A stretch of DNA of 64,000 bases from Mucilaginibacter_A sp050955045 (GTDB taxonomy: Bacteria; Bacteroidota; Bacteroidia; Sphingobacteriales; Sphingobacteriaceae): contig JBPBQV010000001.1 in the NCBI GenBank assembly GCA_050955045.1, positions 310,001-374,000 of the forward strand, written 5' to 3'. Position numbers and translations under genes: made by a program. Below the pieces are notes generated by a model, which had not been told where the DNA came from, ran no database searches, and saw nothing but the letters and a program-made list of their open reading frames with translations. Shown here piece after piece: positions 1-9,284 of this stretch (within the stretch, counting starts at the first letter, position 1; every line of letters begins with the position of its first letter).

Positions 1-1
1 C

Positions 2-322
2 AAGCAAAATAATTCCGGTGGGTATCAGTTTGTAACTACTTTTGCAAAAAATTATAATTTTATTTTAAAGGATTTATTAAAACAGAAAGCTTATCCAAAA
101 GAAATTTTAGACATTACAAATGTGCATTTGATTGAAGAATACTTTCCTGCAAATATCATTAAGTTGCTTTACTACGAGAACAGGTTTGATACCGAAAAAC
201 ATTTCTCTGTACTTTTAAAAACTTTTTGGAAATATAAAAGTTTCTGGTCGTGCTTGTTTCCAATTTATGCTAAATATGGAATCAAAAATTTAGTAGGCAA
301 AAAAATAGTTAAGTATTCCTGA
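2..322 (+). CDS. C-terminal fragment, probable glycosyltransferase
   Basis: The frame is open from the window edge to TGA at 320-322, so these about 106 codons are the 3' end of a gene that starts upstream. The visible residues are rich in Lys, Phe, Tyr and Leu, as is usual at the basic amphipathic end of glycosyltransferases. No catalytic motif is in view and a family cannot be assigned. The next gene starts 10 bp downstream on the same strand, which suggests one operon with the glycosyltransferase series that follows. The function is inferred only from neighbours. Confidence 0.5.
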   Translation, partial: KQNNSGGYQFVTTFAKNYNFILKDLLKQKAYPKEILDITNVHLIEEYFPANIIKLLYYENRFDTEKHFSVLLKTFWKYKSFWSCLFPIYAKYGIKNLVGKKIVKYS

Positions 323-332
323 TTTATTTTGT

Positions 333-1547
333 ATGAAAGTTCTATTGCTTGGAGATGCACCAATGGCCTTGAACGAAGGTGGAATTAACCAGACTTTGTA
401 CAACCTGTTTTGCTTTATAAAACCTGAGGATTTTTTAGGCATTACAGAAGTTGATACAAAAAGCCTTCAGAAAATTGGTTCGACAGAGCCTTATACTAAT
501 CATTACAGAAGTTATAAACTTAACTTCATAAAGATTCCGTTAAATCGTTTAACAAAGTATTTGTTACCATTTATCAACCGTATAAATTTTTTTATCTTTC
601 AGCAAAACAGTTATAAAACTTTAAAACATCAAATTGCATTATTCACTCCTGATATAATTATTTCCTGTTCCAATACTGTTGCCGGTATTCTAATGCACGA
701 TAAATTATTAAATAACAATGCAATCAAAGTTCCAATTATTCCTTATTTTATGGATGATTGGATGTATAAAAATAAGTCAGACTATGTAGGTAAAACTATT
801 GAAAAGATCATCGGGCAAATGTTGCAAAACCATAAAAACTGGATGATGATCAGTGAAGAACTGGAAGCCATATTAGCAGAACGTTATCAGGCAAAACCAA
901 TGAATGTTTTACATATCAGAAACCCGGTAGATTTATCCGATGCACCAAAGGATAACATTTATCAAAAAAGCAATCCTTTTACAATTGCATACGCAGGTGC
1001 GTTGTGGCCCATGCACTTTGATAGTTTTATAGCGTTTGCAAAAGCTGTACAACAGTTAAATGAATTCCAGAAAATTCAAATTGTATTATACACACAGGAA
1101 AGCCAGTGGAATTGGCGAAAAAGTGAACTGGAACCTTTAAATGTAATTTATGGCGGACATGTGCCTTACAATCAAATTCATTACAAGTTAAACTTGGCCG
1201 ATGCATTATTAATCACAGCTTCTTTTAGCAAGGAAAATTATACGCATTCTAAAGCATCTTTACAAACCAAGATTACCGATTATTGCAAATCAAAAAGATT
1301 AATTATAAGTTGTGCTCCCTCCTACGCGGCTAATAATAATTTCATCAAAGAAAATAATTGCGGTATTTGTATTGAAACTAATGAGATAGAAAAAATTGCA
1401 GATAAGCTTTCAGAAATTATTATAAACATGGATACCAATCAAAGTTATGTAATCAATGCTTGGAACATATTAAAAAATTTCTCCAAAGAAACTGTTCATC
1501 AAAAAATAAAAGATTTTTTACAATTAAGTTTGCAACAATCAGTTTAA
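333..1547 (+). CDS. Glycosyltransferase, GT4-like (GT-B fold)
   Basis: 404 aa. The N-terminus (MKVLLLGDAPMALNEGG) is a beta strand followed by a Gly-rich loop, the usual acceptor-side Rossmann start of GT-B enzymes. A second Rossmann-like half begins near residue 215 (IAYAGALWP). The C-terminal half lacks a clean E-x7-E motif; Ser/Lys-rich residues (TASFSKENYTHSKASLQTK) occupy the equivalent place, so it is a divergent GT4-type protein. It probably adds a sugar to the lipid-linked repeat unit at the inner membrane. The ATG at 333 is 10 bp after the previous stop, and a GT11 gene follows after 44 bp. Donor and acceptor cannot be read from sequence. Confidence 0.75.
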   Translation: MKVLLLGDAPMALNEGGINQTLYNLFCFIKPEDFLGITEVDTKSLQKIGSTEPYTNHYRSYKLNFIKIPLNRLTKYLLPFINRINFFIFQQNSYKTLKHQIALFTPDIIISCSNTVAGILMHDKLLNNNAIKVPIIPYFMDDWMYKNKSDYVGKTIEKIIGQMLQNHKNWMMISEELEAILAERYQAKPMNVLHIRNPVDLSDAPKDNIYQKSNPFTIAYAGALWPMHFDSFIAFAKAVQQLNEFQKIQIVLYTQESQWNWRKSELEPLNVIYGGHVPYNQIHYKLNLADALLITASFSKENYTHSKASLQTKITDYCKSKRLIISCAPSYAANNNFIKENNCGICIETNEIEKIADKLSEIIINMDTNQSYVINAWNILKNFSKETVHQKIKDFLQLSLQQSV

Positions 1548-1591
1548 ACAAACTAATTTAATCTTTTTAAATTCACAATACAAATTCATAC

Positions 1592-2497
1592 TTGATTATC
1601 ACTAAACTAATAAGCGGCTTAGGCAACCAACTGTTTGAATATGCAATTGGCCGACAGTTGGCTATCAGTAAAAATGTTCCGTTAAAATTAGATTTATCAT
1701 TTTTTGCAGATCAAAGCTTACGTAGTTACAAGTTAAATCATTATAACATTAATGCGGAAATTGCAACAAGTACAGATATTGAGCCATTTAAAAAAGAGAT
1801 AAACCGCTATCAAAAGTTACATCAGGAAACTTCTCTATTTGCAAAAATTTATCGTAACGCAGAACCGTTTGTCTTTCCGAAATTTACCAAAAATTATTTC
1901 AAAGAACATATTTGGTGGATTTTAGAACCTGCTGTTTTTAAAACTCCCGCCAATGTTTATGTAGATGGTTACTGGCAGCATTACAAATACTTTGAAAATA
2001 TGCAGCCGCAAATTTTTGAAGAATTAACATTGAAGGAGCCGCTTAATCTAAAAGCAAATTCACTTTTGTTGGCTGTTAAAAATGATAAATCTTCAGTAGC
2101 AGTTCATATACGTCGCGGTGATTATGTGACAGATTCTGGTGCCAATTATTTAATGGGAATTGTGCCAGTTAGTTATTACCTAAACGCGATAGCTTACCTC
2201 AAACAAAAACTTTCCGGTCCTTCATTTTATTTTTTTTCTGATGATTTGGAATGGGTAAAACAAAACATTAAAACAGATGCTCCTGCTTTTTATGTAGATG
2301 GCAATACAGATTATGTTGATTTAGATTTGATGCGACATTGCAGTCATCAGATTATAGCAAACAGTACTTTTAGCTGGTGGGGAGCGTTTTTAAACAGTAA
2401 TCCGGATAAGATTGTTATCGCTCCGGAAAAATGGTCTGCACAAGAACATGTAAATAAAAGTATCCAATTACAATTTCCTAATTGGATTAAAATGTAA
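1592..2497 (+). CDS. Alpha-1,2-fucosyltransferase family protein (GT11)
   Basis: 301 aa. Residues 9-20 (GLGNQLFEYAIG) match the GT11 N-terminal signature. HIRRGDYV at 172-179 is the conserved GDP-fucose-binding motif with the key Arg-Arg-Gly-Asp, and NSTFSWWGAF near 257-266 is the third family motif. Length is typical. It should transfer L-fucose from GDP-fucose to a galactose-like acceptor. The donor pathway (gmd and fcl, 21833-23931) lies in the same cluster, which strengthens the call. The start is a TTG at 1592 placing the GLGNQ motif at the expected distance from the N-terminus; no upstream ATG exists in frame. The linkage type is family-based inference. Confidence 0.9.
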   Translation: MIITKLISGLGNQLFEYAIGRQLAISKNVPLKLDLSFFADQSLRSYKLNHYNINAEIATSTDIEPFKKEINRYQKLHQETSLFAKIYRNAEPFVFPKFTKNYFKEHIWWILEPAVFKTPANVYVDGYWQHYKYFENMQPQIFEELTLKEPLNLKANSLLLAVKNDKSSVAVHIRRGDYVTDSGANYLMGIVPVSYYLNAIAYLKQKLSGPSFYFFSDDLEWVKQNIKTDAPAFYVDGNTDYVDLDLMRHCSHQIIANSTFSWWGAFLNSNPDKIVIAPEKWSAQEHVNKSIQLQFPNWIKM

Positions 2498-2516
2498 GTT
2501 ACATAATTTATAGTGG

Positions 2517-2528
2517 TAAAAGAAGTAC
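2517..2528 (+). repeat. TAAAAGAAGYAT element, variant ending TAC
   Basis: TAAAAGAAGTAC, preceded by GG, lies in the 55-bp gap between the GT11 gene and the next GT2 gene, 24 bp before the GTG start. Confidence 0.65.
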
Positions 2529-2552
2529 TAATGATAGTTTTAACAAAGATTA

Positions 2553-3557
2553 GTGATTGAATTGATTTCCGTTATAATCCCAAATTACAATCATGCCGCA
2601 TATTTAAACCAGCGGATAGATTCTATTTTAAACCAAACTTATCAAAATTTTGAACTCTTAATCCTGGATGATTTTTCTACGGACAATAGTATAAATGTAA
2701 TTGAACAATACCGTAATCATCCAAAAGTTAAACACATAGTTTTTAATGAAACCAATTCTGGAAGTACGTTTTTACAATGGGAAAAAGGAATTACTTTAGC
2801 ACAAGGAAATTATATTTGGATCGCAGAAAGTGATGATTATGCCGACCATACTTTTTTGGAATCTTTAGTTAGAATTGCAAACCAAAATTCAGATGCCGGA
2901 TTGTTGTATTGTGGTTCTAACACAGTTGACGAGGGTGGAAAAAATATTGGAAAGCTGGTTCAGGAAGTGTCCAACAATCGGGATGGTTATTATCTGAACA
3001 ATGGTTTTGATGAGTGCAAAAATGCTTTTTTCTTCCATCCTATTGTTCCTAATGCAAGTGCCGTTATTTTTAAAAAAGAAAATTTTTATAAAGTTGATGC
3101 TTCTTTTAAGCAGTATAAAATTTGCGGCGACTGGCAATTTTGGATTGACATTTGTTTTGATAATTACATTGTATATCTGCCGCAATGTTTAAATTATTTC
3201 AGACAATCTAATACTTCGGTCAGTAGGTCTGATCATTACAGAAAAGACAATTACAAAACATTTTTATTGGAGAAAATAAAAGTAAGTTTGTATGCTTATC
3301 ATAAAGTTAAGAAGCAAATTTCTTTAAAACAGAAACTAAAATATGTTGACATTTATTTGTTTAGTGTTGTGTTAGAATCTTCAAGAAGAAGAATATCTCT
3401 TGCAAAATCTGAAATTGTTTATATCATAAAATCTCTCTATTATCTGTCGCCTTCTTCAATCTTGGTTTTTTTTAAATCTTTTGCAGATGTTTGTTTCTTT
3501 GGAATTAGAAAAATAAACAGAAAAGTTAAAGACAAACTATCGATAAAAACAGCATGA
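2553..3557 (+). CDS. Glycosyltransferase family 2 (GT-A fold)
   Basis: 334 aa. ISVIIPNYNHAAYL at 5-18 is the GT2 nucleotide-binding start. DD at 39-40 and ESDD at 92-95 supply the acidic residues that bind the sugar nucleotide and metal. The start is GTG at 2553, because the GT2 motif begins five residues later and no ATG precedes it in frame. The stop overlaps the next start in an ATGA (3554-3557), so translation of the two is likely coupled. The last codons and the next ATG also carry the sister element TAAAAACAGCAT (3544-3555). Sugar specificity is unknown. Confidence 0.88.
   Translation: MIELISVIIPNYNHAAYLNQRIDSILNQTYQNFELLILDDFSTDNSINVIEQYRNHPKVKHIVFNETNSGSTFLQWEKGITLAQGNYIWIAESDDYADHTFLESLVRIANQNSDAGLLYCGSNTVDEGGKNIGKLVQEVSNNRDGYYLNNGFDECKNAFFFHPIVPNASAVIFKKENFYKVDASFKQYKICGDWQFWIDICFDNYIVYLPQCLNYFRQSNTSVSRSDHYRKDNYKTFLLEKIKVSLYAYHKVKKQISLKQKLKYVDIYLFSVVLESSRRRISLAKSEIVYIIKSLYYLSPSSILVFFKSFADVCFFGIRKINRKVKDKLSIKTA
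3544..3555 (+). repeat. Sister element TAAAAACAGCAT
   Basis: This copy spans the last sense codons of the GT2 gene and the first two bases of the next ATG. It is the only sister copy inside an overlapping gene junction and could be a coding coincidence. Confidence 0.4.
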
Positions 3558-4645
3558 ATGTTTTTATAGTTTGTACAGGTTTGGGTCATATTAATCGCGG
3601 ATATGAATCTTTCACAAGAGAATGTTTTGATTCTTTAAAAGATACAAGTGATTTTAATTTGTACTTAATTAAAGGCGGAGGCATACGTTCCGGGAACGAA
3701 ATTGTATTGCCGAATCTGCCACGTAGAAATAAAGCAGCAAAACTTTTAAGTAAACTTTTACTGTTTGATGCTTATACTATAGAGCAAGCTACGTTTTGTA
3801 TATCGATGTTGCCTTTAATTGTTAAAAAAAAACCTGCTGTAATTTATTATAGTGATTTTAAACTTGGAACATATTTATGGCATTTAAGAAAGTATTTTAA
3901 TTTCAAATACAAATTACTTTTTTCAAACGGAGCACCGAATGGGCCTCCATTTAAAACAGAAGACCATGTACAGCAACTTTTGCCGGTATATATGGAGCAG
4001 GCTATACAACAAGGTGTACCTGAAACGATGCAAACATTGTTACCTTATGGTTTTAACATTGACATTAATGAACGGCTCAATTCAATCAGTAAAAAAGAAT
4101 TAGTTAGAAAACGTCTTGGTTTATCATCAACCCAAAAAGTAATCCTATCTGTTGGTGCCGTTAACAAGCACCACAAACGAATGGATTATCTGATTAACGA
4201 AATTGCAAAACTTGGAACTGAATATTATTTAGTGATATTAGGACAATTTGAAGCTGAAACTCCTGAACTTGCAGCATTAGCTACTAACAAATTACATAAC
4301 AGATTTACAATTGCCAATGTTGCTTTTGAACAAGTAAAGGACTATTATATTGCTGCTGATTATTTTGTCCTGGCTTCTTTAAACGAAGGATTTGGTCGGG
4401 TTTTGATAGAAGCTTTAAGTTACGGTTTGCCTTGTGTTGTGCATGATTATGTCAACGCAAAGCAAGTATTGGGTGAAAATGCTACATATTTAAACATGAA
4501 GATTGAAGGCGAATTGGCGGACTACTTTTGTAAAGAAAAACATGTTGTAAGCAAAACTACTTTAATAAAAGCCGCATACAAACGTTATTCTTGGAACAAT
4601 TTAAAGCCCTCTTACTTGGAAATGATTTTAAGCTTGGTTAACTAA
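3554..4645 (+). CDS. Glycosyltransferase family 4
   Basis: 363 aa. The C-terminal GT4 domain begins near residue 197 (ILSVGAVNKHHKRMDYL). NEGFGRVLIEAL carries the E-x7-E pair at Glu278 and Glu286, and GLPCVVHD follows, the donor nucleotide-sugar region of retaining GT-B enzymes. The N-terminal half is the acceptor domain. The ATG overlaps the stop of the upstream GT2 gene by four bases, so the two are probably co-translated. A 102-bp gap with no obvious hairpin follows before the GT14 gene. Confidence 0.88.
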   Translation: MNVFIVCTGLGHINRGYESFTRECFDSLKDTSDFNLYLIKGGGIRSGNEIVLPNLPRRNKAAKLLSKLLLFDAYTIEQATFCISMLPLIVKKKPAVIYYSDFKLGTYLWHLRKYFNFKYKLLFSNGAPNGPPFKTEDHVQQLLPVYMEQAIQQGVPETMQTLLPYGFNIDINERLNSISKKELVRKRLGLSSTQKVILSVGAVNKHHKRMDYLINEIAKLGTEYYLVILGQFEAETPELAALATNKLHNRFTIANVAFEQVKDYYIAADYFVLASLNEGFGRVLIEALSYGLPCVVHDYVNAKQVLGENATYLNMKIEGELADYFCKEKHVVSKTTLIKAAYKRYSWNNLKPSYLEMILSLVN

Positions 4646-4747
4646 TCTTTAGTTAGTAATCCAAATCATTATCAAATACTTATACAACTCTGATATAAAA
4701 CATTATAACTCCCATAAAAACTTTCTTAGAAATCAGTATAAACTAAA

Positions 4748-5623
4748 ATGAAAATTGCATATATTATTCTTGTTCATAAAAATCCGCAACAAGTTGCCAG
4801 GCTAATCAACAGATTAAACGTAAAGGACACCGTTTTTTCTATTCATGTTGATTTTAATGCTGATGCAGAACCTTTTAAAAAGGAGATTTTTGCTTCTAAC
4901 CCAGATAGTAGCAACATACATTTTTTAGAAAAAAGGTATAAACCAAAATGGGGTGGTTTTAATACAATCAGGGCTGCTGTAGAACTAATTAATTCTGTAT
5001 TGCCATTTAAACCCGATAGTATTATGTATATCAGCGGCCAGGATTATCCGATTATGGCTAATCAAAATATAAAAGAATATTTAGAATTATATCAAGGCAA
5101 AGCTTTAATTGAATATGAACCAGCAAGTTTAGACCTTAAAATACCAAACTCTACCAACCGTTACTATTTTTGCGATTATGTTAATTACAACCCAAAAGGA
5201 TTATTCAACAGCAAAGAAGTCCCGTTGCTGGCCAGAATTTTAACTAAAATTTTACCGAAACGAAGATTTATCAAAGGTGTAAACCCGTTTATCGGGAGGC
5301 AATGGTTTATACTACCTTTGGATATTGCAGAGTTTGTTGTGGCTGAATATAAAAGGAATAAGGCACTTAGTAACTTTTACAGATTTACCATACATTCTGC
5401 AGAAATGTATTTTCAAACACTGTTACTAAATTCTAAGTACGCTGACAGGGTAGTTAATTTAAGAACTATTTTTGCAGACTATAATGCACCTAATCCGATT
5501 GTGTTTAAAGCAGAACACATTAATTTACTTAAAAAACAAAACATACCAATTGCCAGAAAATTTGATTTGCAGGTTGATAGTCAAATTTTTGACTTGATTG
5601 ATACTGTAATTTTAAAAAAGTAA
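4748..5623 (+). CDS. Core-2/I-branching-type glycosyltransferase (GT14-like)
   Basis: 291 aa. The N-terminus (MKIAYIILVHKNPQQVARLI) and YISGQDYPI at 95-102 match the bacterial branch of the Core-2/I-branching family, where an SG.DYP motif is conserved. In animals this family transfers GlcNAc in beta-1,6 linkage; bacterial members also include xylosyl- or GlcNAc-transferases, so donor and linkage are open here. No signal anchor is seen, unlike the Golgi enzymes. It has its own flanking gaps (102 bp before, 173 bp after) inside the polysaccharide cluster. Confidence 0.82.
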   Translation: MKIAYIILVHKNPQQVARLINRLNVKDTVFSIHVDFNADAEPFKKEIFASNPDSSNIHFLEKRYKPKWGGFNTIRAAVELINSVLPFKPDSIMYISGQDYPIMANQNIKEYLELYQGKALIEYEPASLDLKIPNSTNRYYFCDYVNYNPKGLFNSKEVPLLARILTKILPKRRFIKGVNPFIGRQWFILPLDIAEFVVAEYKRNKALSNFYRFTIHSAEMYFQTLLLNSKYADRVVNLRTIFADYNAPNPIVFKAEHINLLKKQNIPIARKFDLQVDSQIFDLIDTVILKK

Positions 5624-5651
5624 TTTTATTTTAAATCCGTTTGACTTTTCT

Positions 5652-5663
5652 ATACTTCTTTTA
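5652..5663 (-). repeat. TAAAAGAAGYAT element, exact (TAT)
   Basis: Exact on the minus strand (ATACTTCTTTTA on plus), 29 bp after the GT14 stop. A degenerate plus-strand copy follows at 5776, so this gap holds an inverted pair about 110 bp apart. Confidence 0.8.
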
Positions 5664-5775
5664 TCAAGCATAAATAGCGTTGTTTAACTTAATTGACTTT
5701 TAGCTTTATTTTGTACAATACTAAATTTTTATTAATAAAAAAAGCATGATATATTTCTTAATGAATTTAAAAGGT

Positions 5776-5787
5776 TAAAAGAAGTTT
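5776..5787 (+). repeat. TAAAAGAAGYAT element, degenerate
   Basis: TAAAAGAAGTTT, preceded by GGT. It lies 9 bp before the ATG of the next GT2 gene, inside the zone where ribosomes would load. Confidence 0.55.
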
Positions 5788-5796
5788 GTTTTAAAA

Positions 5797-6630
5797 ATGT
5801 TGTCTATAATTATTCCAACCTGCAACCGTAATGATTTATTAGCTCAGTGTTTAAACAGGCTTGATACTAAAATTCAAACAATAAGTAAAGAAGATTATGA
5901 GATTATTGTTACTGATGATAGTAAACAGGAAGAGGCAAAGCAATACCTAAAAAAAAATTACAAACAAGTAAAATGGGTAGCTGGGCCAGAACTTGGTCCG
6001 GCAGCAAATAGAAACAACGGTGCCAAATATGCTATGGGAGAATGGCTTGTATTTATAGATGATGATTGTTTGCCGGATCAAAATTTATTAAGTGCATATC
6101 AGGCAGCAATACAGATACATAGTAACATTAAAGTGTTTGAAGGATGTATAATGGCAGACCGGGAACGGCATAGTTTAGCAGAAGAATCTCCGGTTAATGA
6201 AATGGGGGGATATTTATGGTCATGCAATTTTATGATCAACAAAAACTTATTTTTGAATGAACTAAAAGGTTTTGATGAAAATTTTCCTTATGCAGCAATG
6301 GAAGATGTTGAATTCGATTACAGGCTAACAACCAATGGAATTAACAAATTTTTTTTGAAGGAGGCTTATGTAATACATCCGTGGAGGACACAAAAAAACA
6401 TGCTCATCATCACTTTAAACAGATTTAAATCCACTTTATATTTTTTAAAAAAATATCCTGAAAAAAGAATAGAAATTAATAGTAAGTATTATTTACTTGC
6501 ATTTTATAATTCTTTTTTTAAAGATACTTTAAAAAACGCTTATAAATATAAGTTTAAAGGATTTAAAAGTAAAATGGTATATGACTGGCTACAGCTATAT
6601 TTCTCTTTTATACTTATATTCAAAAAATAA
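5797..6630 (+). CDS. Glycosyltransferase family 2
   Basis: 277 aa. LSIIIPTCNRNDLL at 2-15 opens the GT-A fold. VTDDS near 38-42 and FIDDD at 86-90 give the nucleotide and metal-binding acids, and MEDVEFDYRL near 168-177 is the usual ED region of the putative catalytic base. The C-terminal 70 residues are Lys/Phe/Tyr-rich and may be membrane-associated. The ATG at 5797 sits directly before the first strand. No donor can be assigned. Confidence 0.87.
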   Translation: MLSIIIPTCNRNDLLAQCLNRLDTKIQTISKEDYEIIVTDDSKQEEAKQYLKKNYKQVKWVAGPELGPAANRNNGAKYAMGEWLVFIDDDCLPDQNLLSAYQAAIQIHSNIKVFEGCIMADRERHSLAEESPVNEMGGYLWSCNFMINKNLFLNELKGFDENFPYAAMEDVEFDYRLTTNGINKFFLKEAYVIHPWRTQKNMLIITLNRFKSTLYFLKKYPEKRIEINSKYYLLAFYNSFFKDTLKNAYKYKFKGFKSKMVYDWLQLYFSFILIFKK

Positions 6631-6767
6631 TAAATTCAAAGTTATCAGATTTTAACACGTTCTACCTTGTAAGCATAGGAGTATTAAATTATCTATATTA
6701 TAACTTTTTTTACAGTAACTCCGTTAGAAACACCATCCAAAATCTGCCGGAATAACATCTAATATCT

Positions 6768-8042
6768 GTGACTAAACTTGATTCTACATATATCCTTCCA
6801 TTAAAATTACTTCTTCGTAGTTTTATAAAACCTGGAGTTACTACTTTTCGCAAGTTGAAATCAGGCATAGTAAGGGGAATTAATGGTTATGTTATTAATC
6901 TACTAAACATCAATTCTAAATACATTGGCGGACCAAAACATGCGCTGCAAACGTTTCAAGAAATCAACAATTATATTGAAAATAAAAAGCGCTTGGGCTT
7001 ACCTTACTTTTACTGGCAGTTTTTTAAAAATAAAATTGAAATAAATAAGCCGCTATATACCATTGGTATACCTTTACCGGGAGCTGAAGTTTTATCTTAT
7101 ACAGCAGATACAACCGAAAATGTTTACCTGATGCCAAACATCAGAATCTACAGCAAATACTTTTTTACCCTAACAGAAGATAATTATTTGCTATCACCAG
7201 TTTCTAATTATTATGGGAATGGTAAAAAATCGCATCCTGCGTTTGAAATGTTGTTCCTGCCTAAAGGTAAAAAACTAAAAGGGCGTTCAATCATCATCAG
7301 AGGCGGTGCTTACTGGCATAAGATGCAGGATGGTATTCCGGCTCTCTACTTGGCAGAACTAGCTGGGTTTGATTTTAAAAAAATTGATAATTTTATCATA
7401 CAAGATCTGCAGATCAGCAAGGACAGTATTTTTACACGTATAGGCATCCCTTTTGAAAAACAGGTCAGGCTTCATGATGAAAAAGAGTGCTATGCGTGTG
7501 AAGAACTAATATTTTCTTCCTGGTATGACCGGAAAGGAAACTGGTACAAAGACTACCTATTAAAAATGATTAAACCAAATCCTGTTTTTGACAAGTATTT
7601 TTCTAAAAAAATATATATTAGCAGATCGCGTGTTAAGACCAGACGTGTTTTGAATGAAGATAAAATTGTAAGCTTTTTAGAAGAATACGGTTTTGAGTGC
7701 ATCAATAATGAAGATTTATCTATAGATGAGCAAATATATTTATTTCAACATGCTACACATATTATTTCCTGCCATGGTTCTCAGTTAACAAATATTATAT
7801 TTTGTAAACCCGGAACAAAAATTTGCGAAATACGACACATTACTCACTCTATTCATTATAGAAAGGCATTTCATGATTTGTCAAATGGCTTTGGATTAGA
7901 TTACTATTTGCTTTACACAAATTGTGGAGAAGAATACAGAGATGAAGAAAATAATGTGATTATAACTGATACCCACATGCACATTGATCTTGCTGATTTG
8001 AAATTGATGTTAGATAAAATGGATTTAAAAAAAATTGCCTAA
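6768..8042 (+). CDS. Glycosyltransferase family 61-like (DUF563) protein
   Basis: 424 aa. The C-terminal half fits the GT61/DUF563 family: a block YISRSRVKTRRVLNE, a loop NNEDLSIDEQIYLF, then ATHIISCHGSQLTNIIFCKPG, where the HGSQL-type motif is the family hallmark. Bacterial members are found in capsule and LPS clusters. The start is taken as GTG at 6768; no ATG occurs in frame nearby, so the exact N-terminus is less certain than the rest. The stop at 8042 lies 4 bp before the ATG of the next GT2 gene. Confidence 0.8.
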   Translation: MTKLDSTYILPLKLLLRSFIKPGVTTFRKLKSGIVRGINGYVINLLNINSKYIGGPKHALQTFQEINNYIENKKRLGLPYFYWQFFKNKIEINKPLYTIGIPLPGAEVLSYTADTTENVYLMPNIRIYSKYFFTLTEDNYLLSPVSNYYGNGKKSHPAFEMLFLPKGKKLKGRSIIIRGGAYWHKMQDGIPALYLAELAGFDFKKIDNFIIQDLQISKDSIFTRIGIPFEKQVRLHDEKECYACEELIFSSWYDRKGNWYKDYLLKMIKPNPVFDKYFSKKIYISRSRVKTRRVLNEDKIVSFLEEYGFECINNEDLSIDEQIYLFQHATHIISCHGSQLTNIIFCKPGTKICEIRHITHSIHYRKAFHDLSNGFGLDYYLLYTNCGEEYRDEENNVIITDTHMHIDLADLKLMLDKMDLKKIA

Positions 8043-8046
8043 GTTA

Positions 8047-9027
8047 ATGTCAGAACCCTTAGTTTCCGTTATCATTCCTACTTATAATTACGCTAATTAT
8101 ATAAGTGAAGCTATTGACAGTATTTTGTCTCAAACTTATTCAAAAAAAAACATAGAGATAATTGTTGTAGATGATGGTTCCACAGACAATACTAAATTTA
8201 TACTTAGTTCTTATATCACAGCAAACATTATCAAATATTATTACCAGGAAAATAAAGGAAAAGCAAACGCAACATACAATGCCATTTTAAAAACAACAGG
8301 AAAATATATTTTTAATTTAGATGCTGATGATTATTTTTTACCTAGCAAAATTACAGAATACGTAAAAATTTTTGAGGAAAACGCTGAAATTGTACATGTA
8401 GCAACACCTGCAAAAATTTTGTTCCAAGAAACGCAGTTTATCAAAACAGAAATTTTACCTAAAGATATATTAAACAAAGCAATAGATGGTAACTGGCTGC
8501 TAAACCGGTTATATAATGATAACATGCTTTTTGGAGGAGGTACAACTTATGCAGCATGCGCTTCTGTTTTAAAAAAAATTAATATTCCTGACGAAGTAGA
8601 TATGTATATTGATGAGTTTTTGATTTTAGCAGTGTTACCTAAAGGTAAAAGTTTTTTCATAGAACATCCATTGTCAGTGTGGAGAATTCATAAATTAAAT
8701 TTTTCAATTTCAATTGTTACAAAGCAAAATCAAATTAAAAATAAAGCACGGTTGTTAAAATCATCAACAGCTGTACTTAAATATTTACAACACCATAATT
8801 TCGACAAAGCGTTGATAAAAATATACCAAATTCAAGATATCAACAGACAGATGCTCTACAAAGAGCTTTTAAACGATAAAAAGTGCTCGGATATCCTTAA
8901 ATATGCTTCTGATATTTTTTTCAAAATCAAACCAAGCTGGACTTTAATGAGAAAATATAATTTATTAAACCGGCTGATTCCATTATCTCTAATTCGATTA
9001 ATTAAAAAGAATCAAGAAGTATTATAG
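8047..9027 (+). CDS. Glycosyltransferase family 2
   Basis: 326 aa from the ATG at 8047; an in-frame TTG at 8035 would overlap the upstream gene, and the ATG sits at the normal distance from the GT2 core. VSVIIPTYNYANYI opens the domain, VVDDGSTDNT at about 40-49 is the canonical nucleotide-binding loop, and DADD at 92-95 is the metal-binding DxD. The C-terminal 90 residues are Lys/Ile-rich and variable. It is very AT-rich, like its neighbours. The gap after it contains a long perfect hairpin. Confidence 0.88.
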   Translation: MSEPLVSVIIPTYNYANYISEAIDSILSQTYSKKNIEIIVVDDGSTDNTKFILSSYITANIIKYYYQENKGKANATYNAILKTTGKYIFNLDADDYFLPSKITEYVKIFEENAEIVHVATPAKILFQETQFIKTEILPKDILNKAIDGNWLLNRLYNDNMLFGGGTTYAACASVLKKINIPDEVDMYIDEFLILAVLPKGKSFFIEHPLSVWRIHKLNFSISIVTKQNQIKNKARLLKSSTAVLKYLQHHNFDKALIKIYQIQDINRQMLYKELLNDKKCSDILKYASDIFFKIKPSWTLMRKYNLLNRLIPLSLIRLIKKNQEVL

Positions 9028-9108
9028 TAAATATTTTACTCGGTTAACAAGCGAAGAGTATTTGATAAAATTAATAAAGCCTGTCAATTTTTTTTGAAGA
9101 AAGTTTAA

Positions 9109-9120
9109 ATGCTTCTTTTA
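9109..9120 (-). repeat. TAAAAGAAGYAT element, exact (CAT)
   Basis: ATGCTTCTTTTA on the plus strand. Most of it forms the outer part of the left arm of the perfect inverted repeat at 9113-9162. Confidence 0.8.
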
Positions 9121-9162
9121 TAACTGCAAATTTTAGTTTTTAAATTTGCAGTTATAAAAGAA
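9113..9162. repeat. Perfect 21-bp inverted repeat (hairpin) in a 257-bp gap
   Basis: The arms 9113-9133 and 9142-9162 are exact reverse complements around an 8-base loop. The left arm continues outward as a full TAAAAGAAGCAT element on the minus strand, while the right arm stops after TAAAAGAA. No T-run follows on either side, so a simple Rho-independent terminator is not supported. It could be an RNA-processing or termination structure, or the footprint of an element duplicated in inverted orientation. Confidence 0.8.
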
Positions 9163-9184
9163 TTGGCCACAACAATTTAGGCGT

Positions 9185-9196
9185 TAAAAGAAGTAT
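9185..9196 (+). repeat. TAAAAGAAGYAT element, exact (TAT)
   Basis: Preceded by TTAGGCGT, a leader similar to those at 23977, 29718 and 62931. It lies 88 bp before the next gene start. Confidence 0.8.
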
Positions 9197-9284
9197 AAAT
9201 AAACAGAATATTAATTATAAATATACTGTTGGTTTAACATATATTTGATACCTTATTTTAATTAATTATGACCGAAAGTATCTG

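Noticed and set aside
9109..9196. The recurring short element considered as a CRISPR array
   Set aside because: Copies are 12 bp, dispersed over 60 kb in both orientations and without regular spacers.
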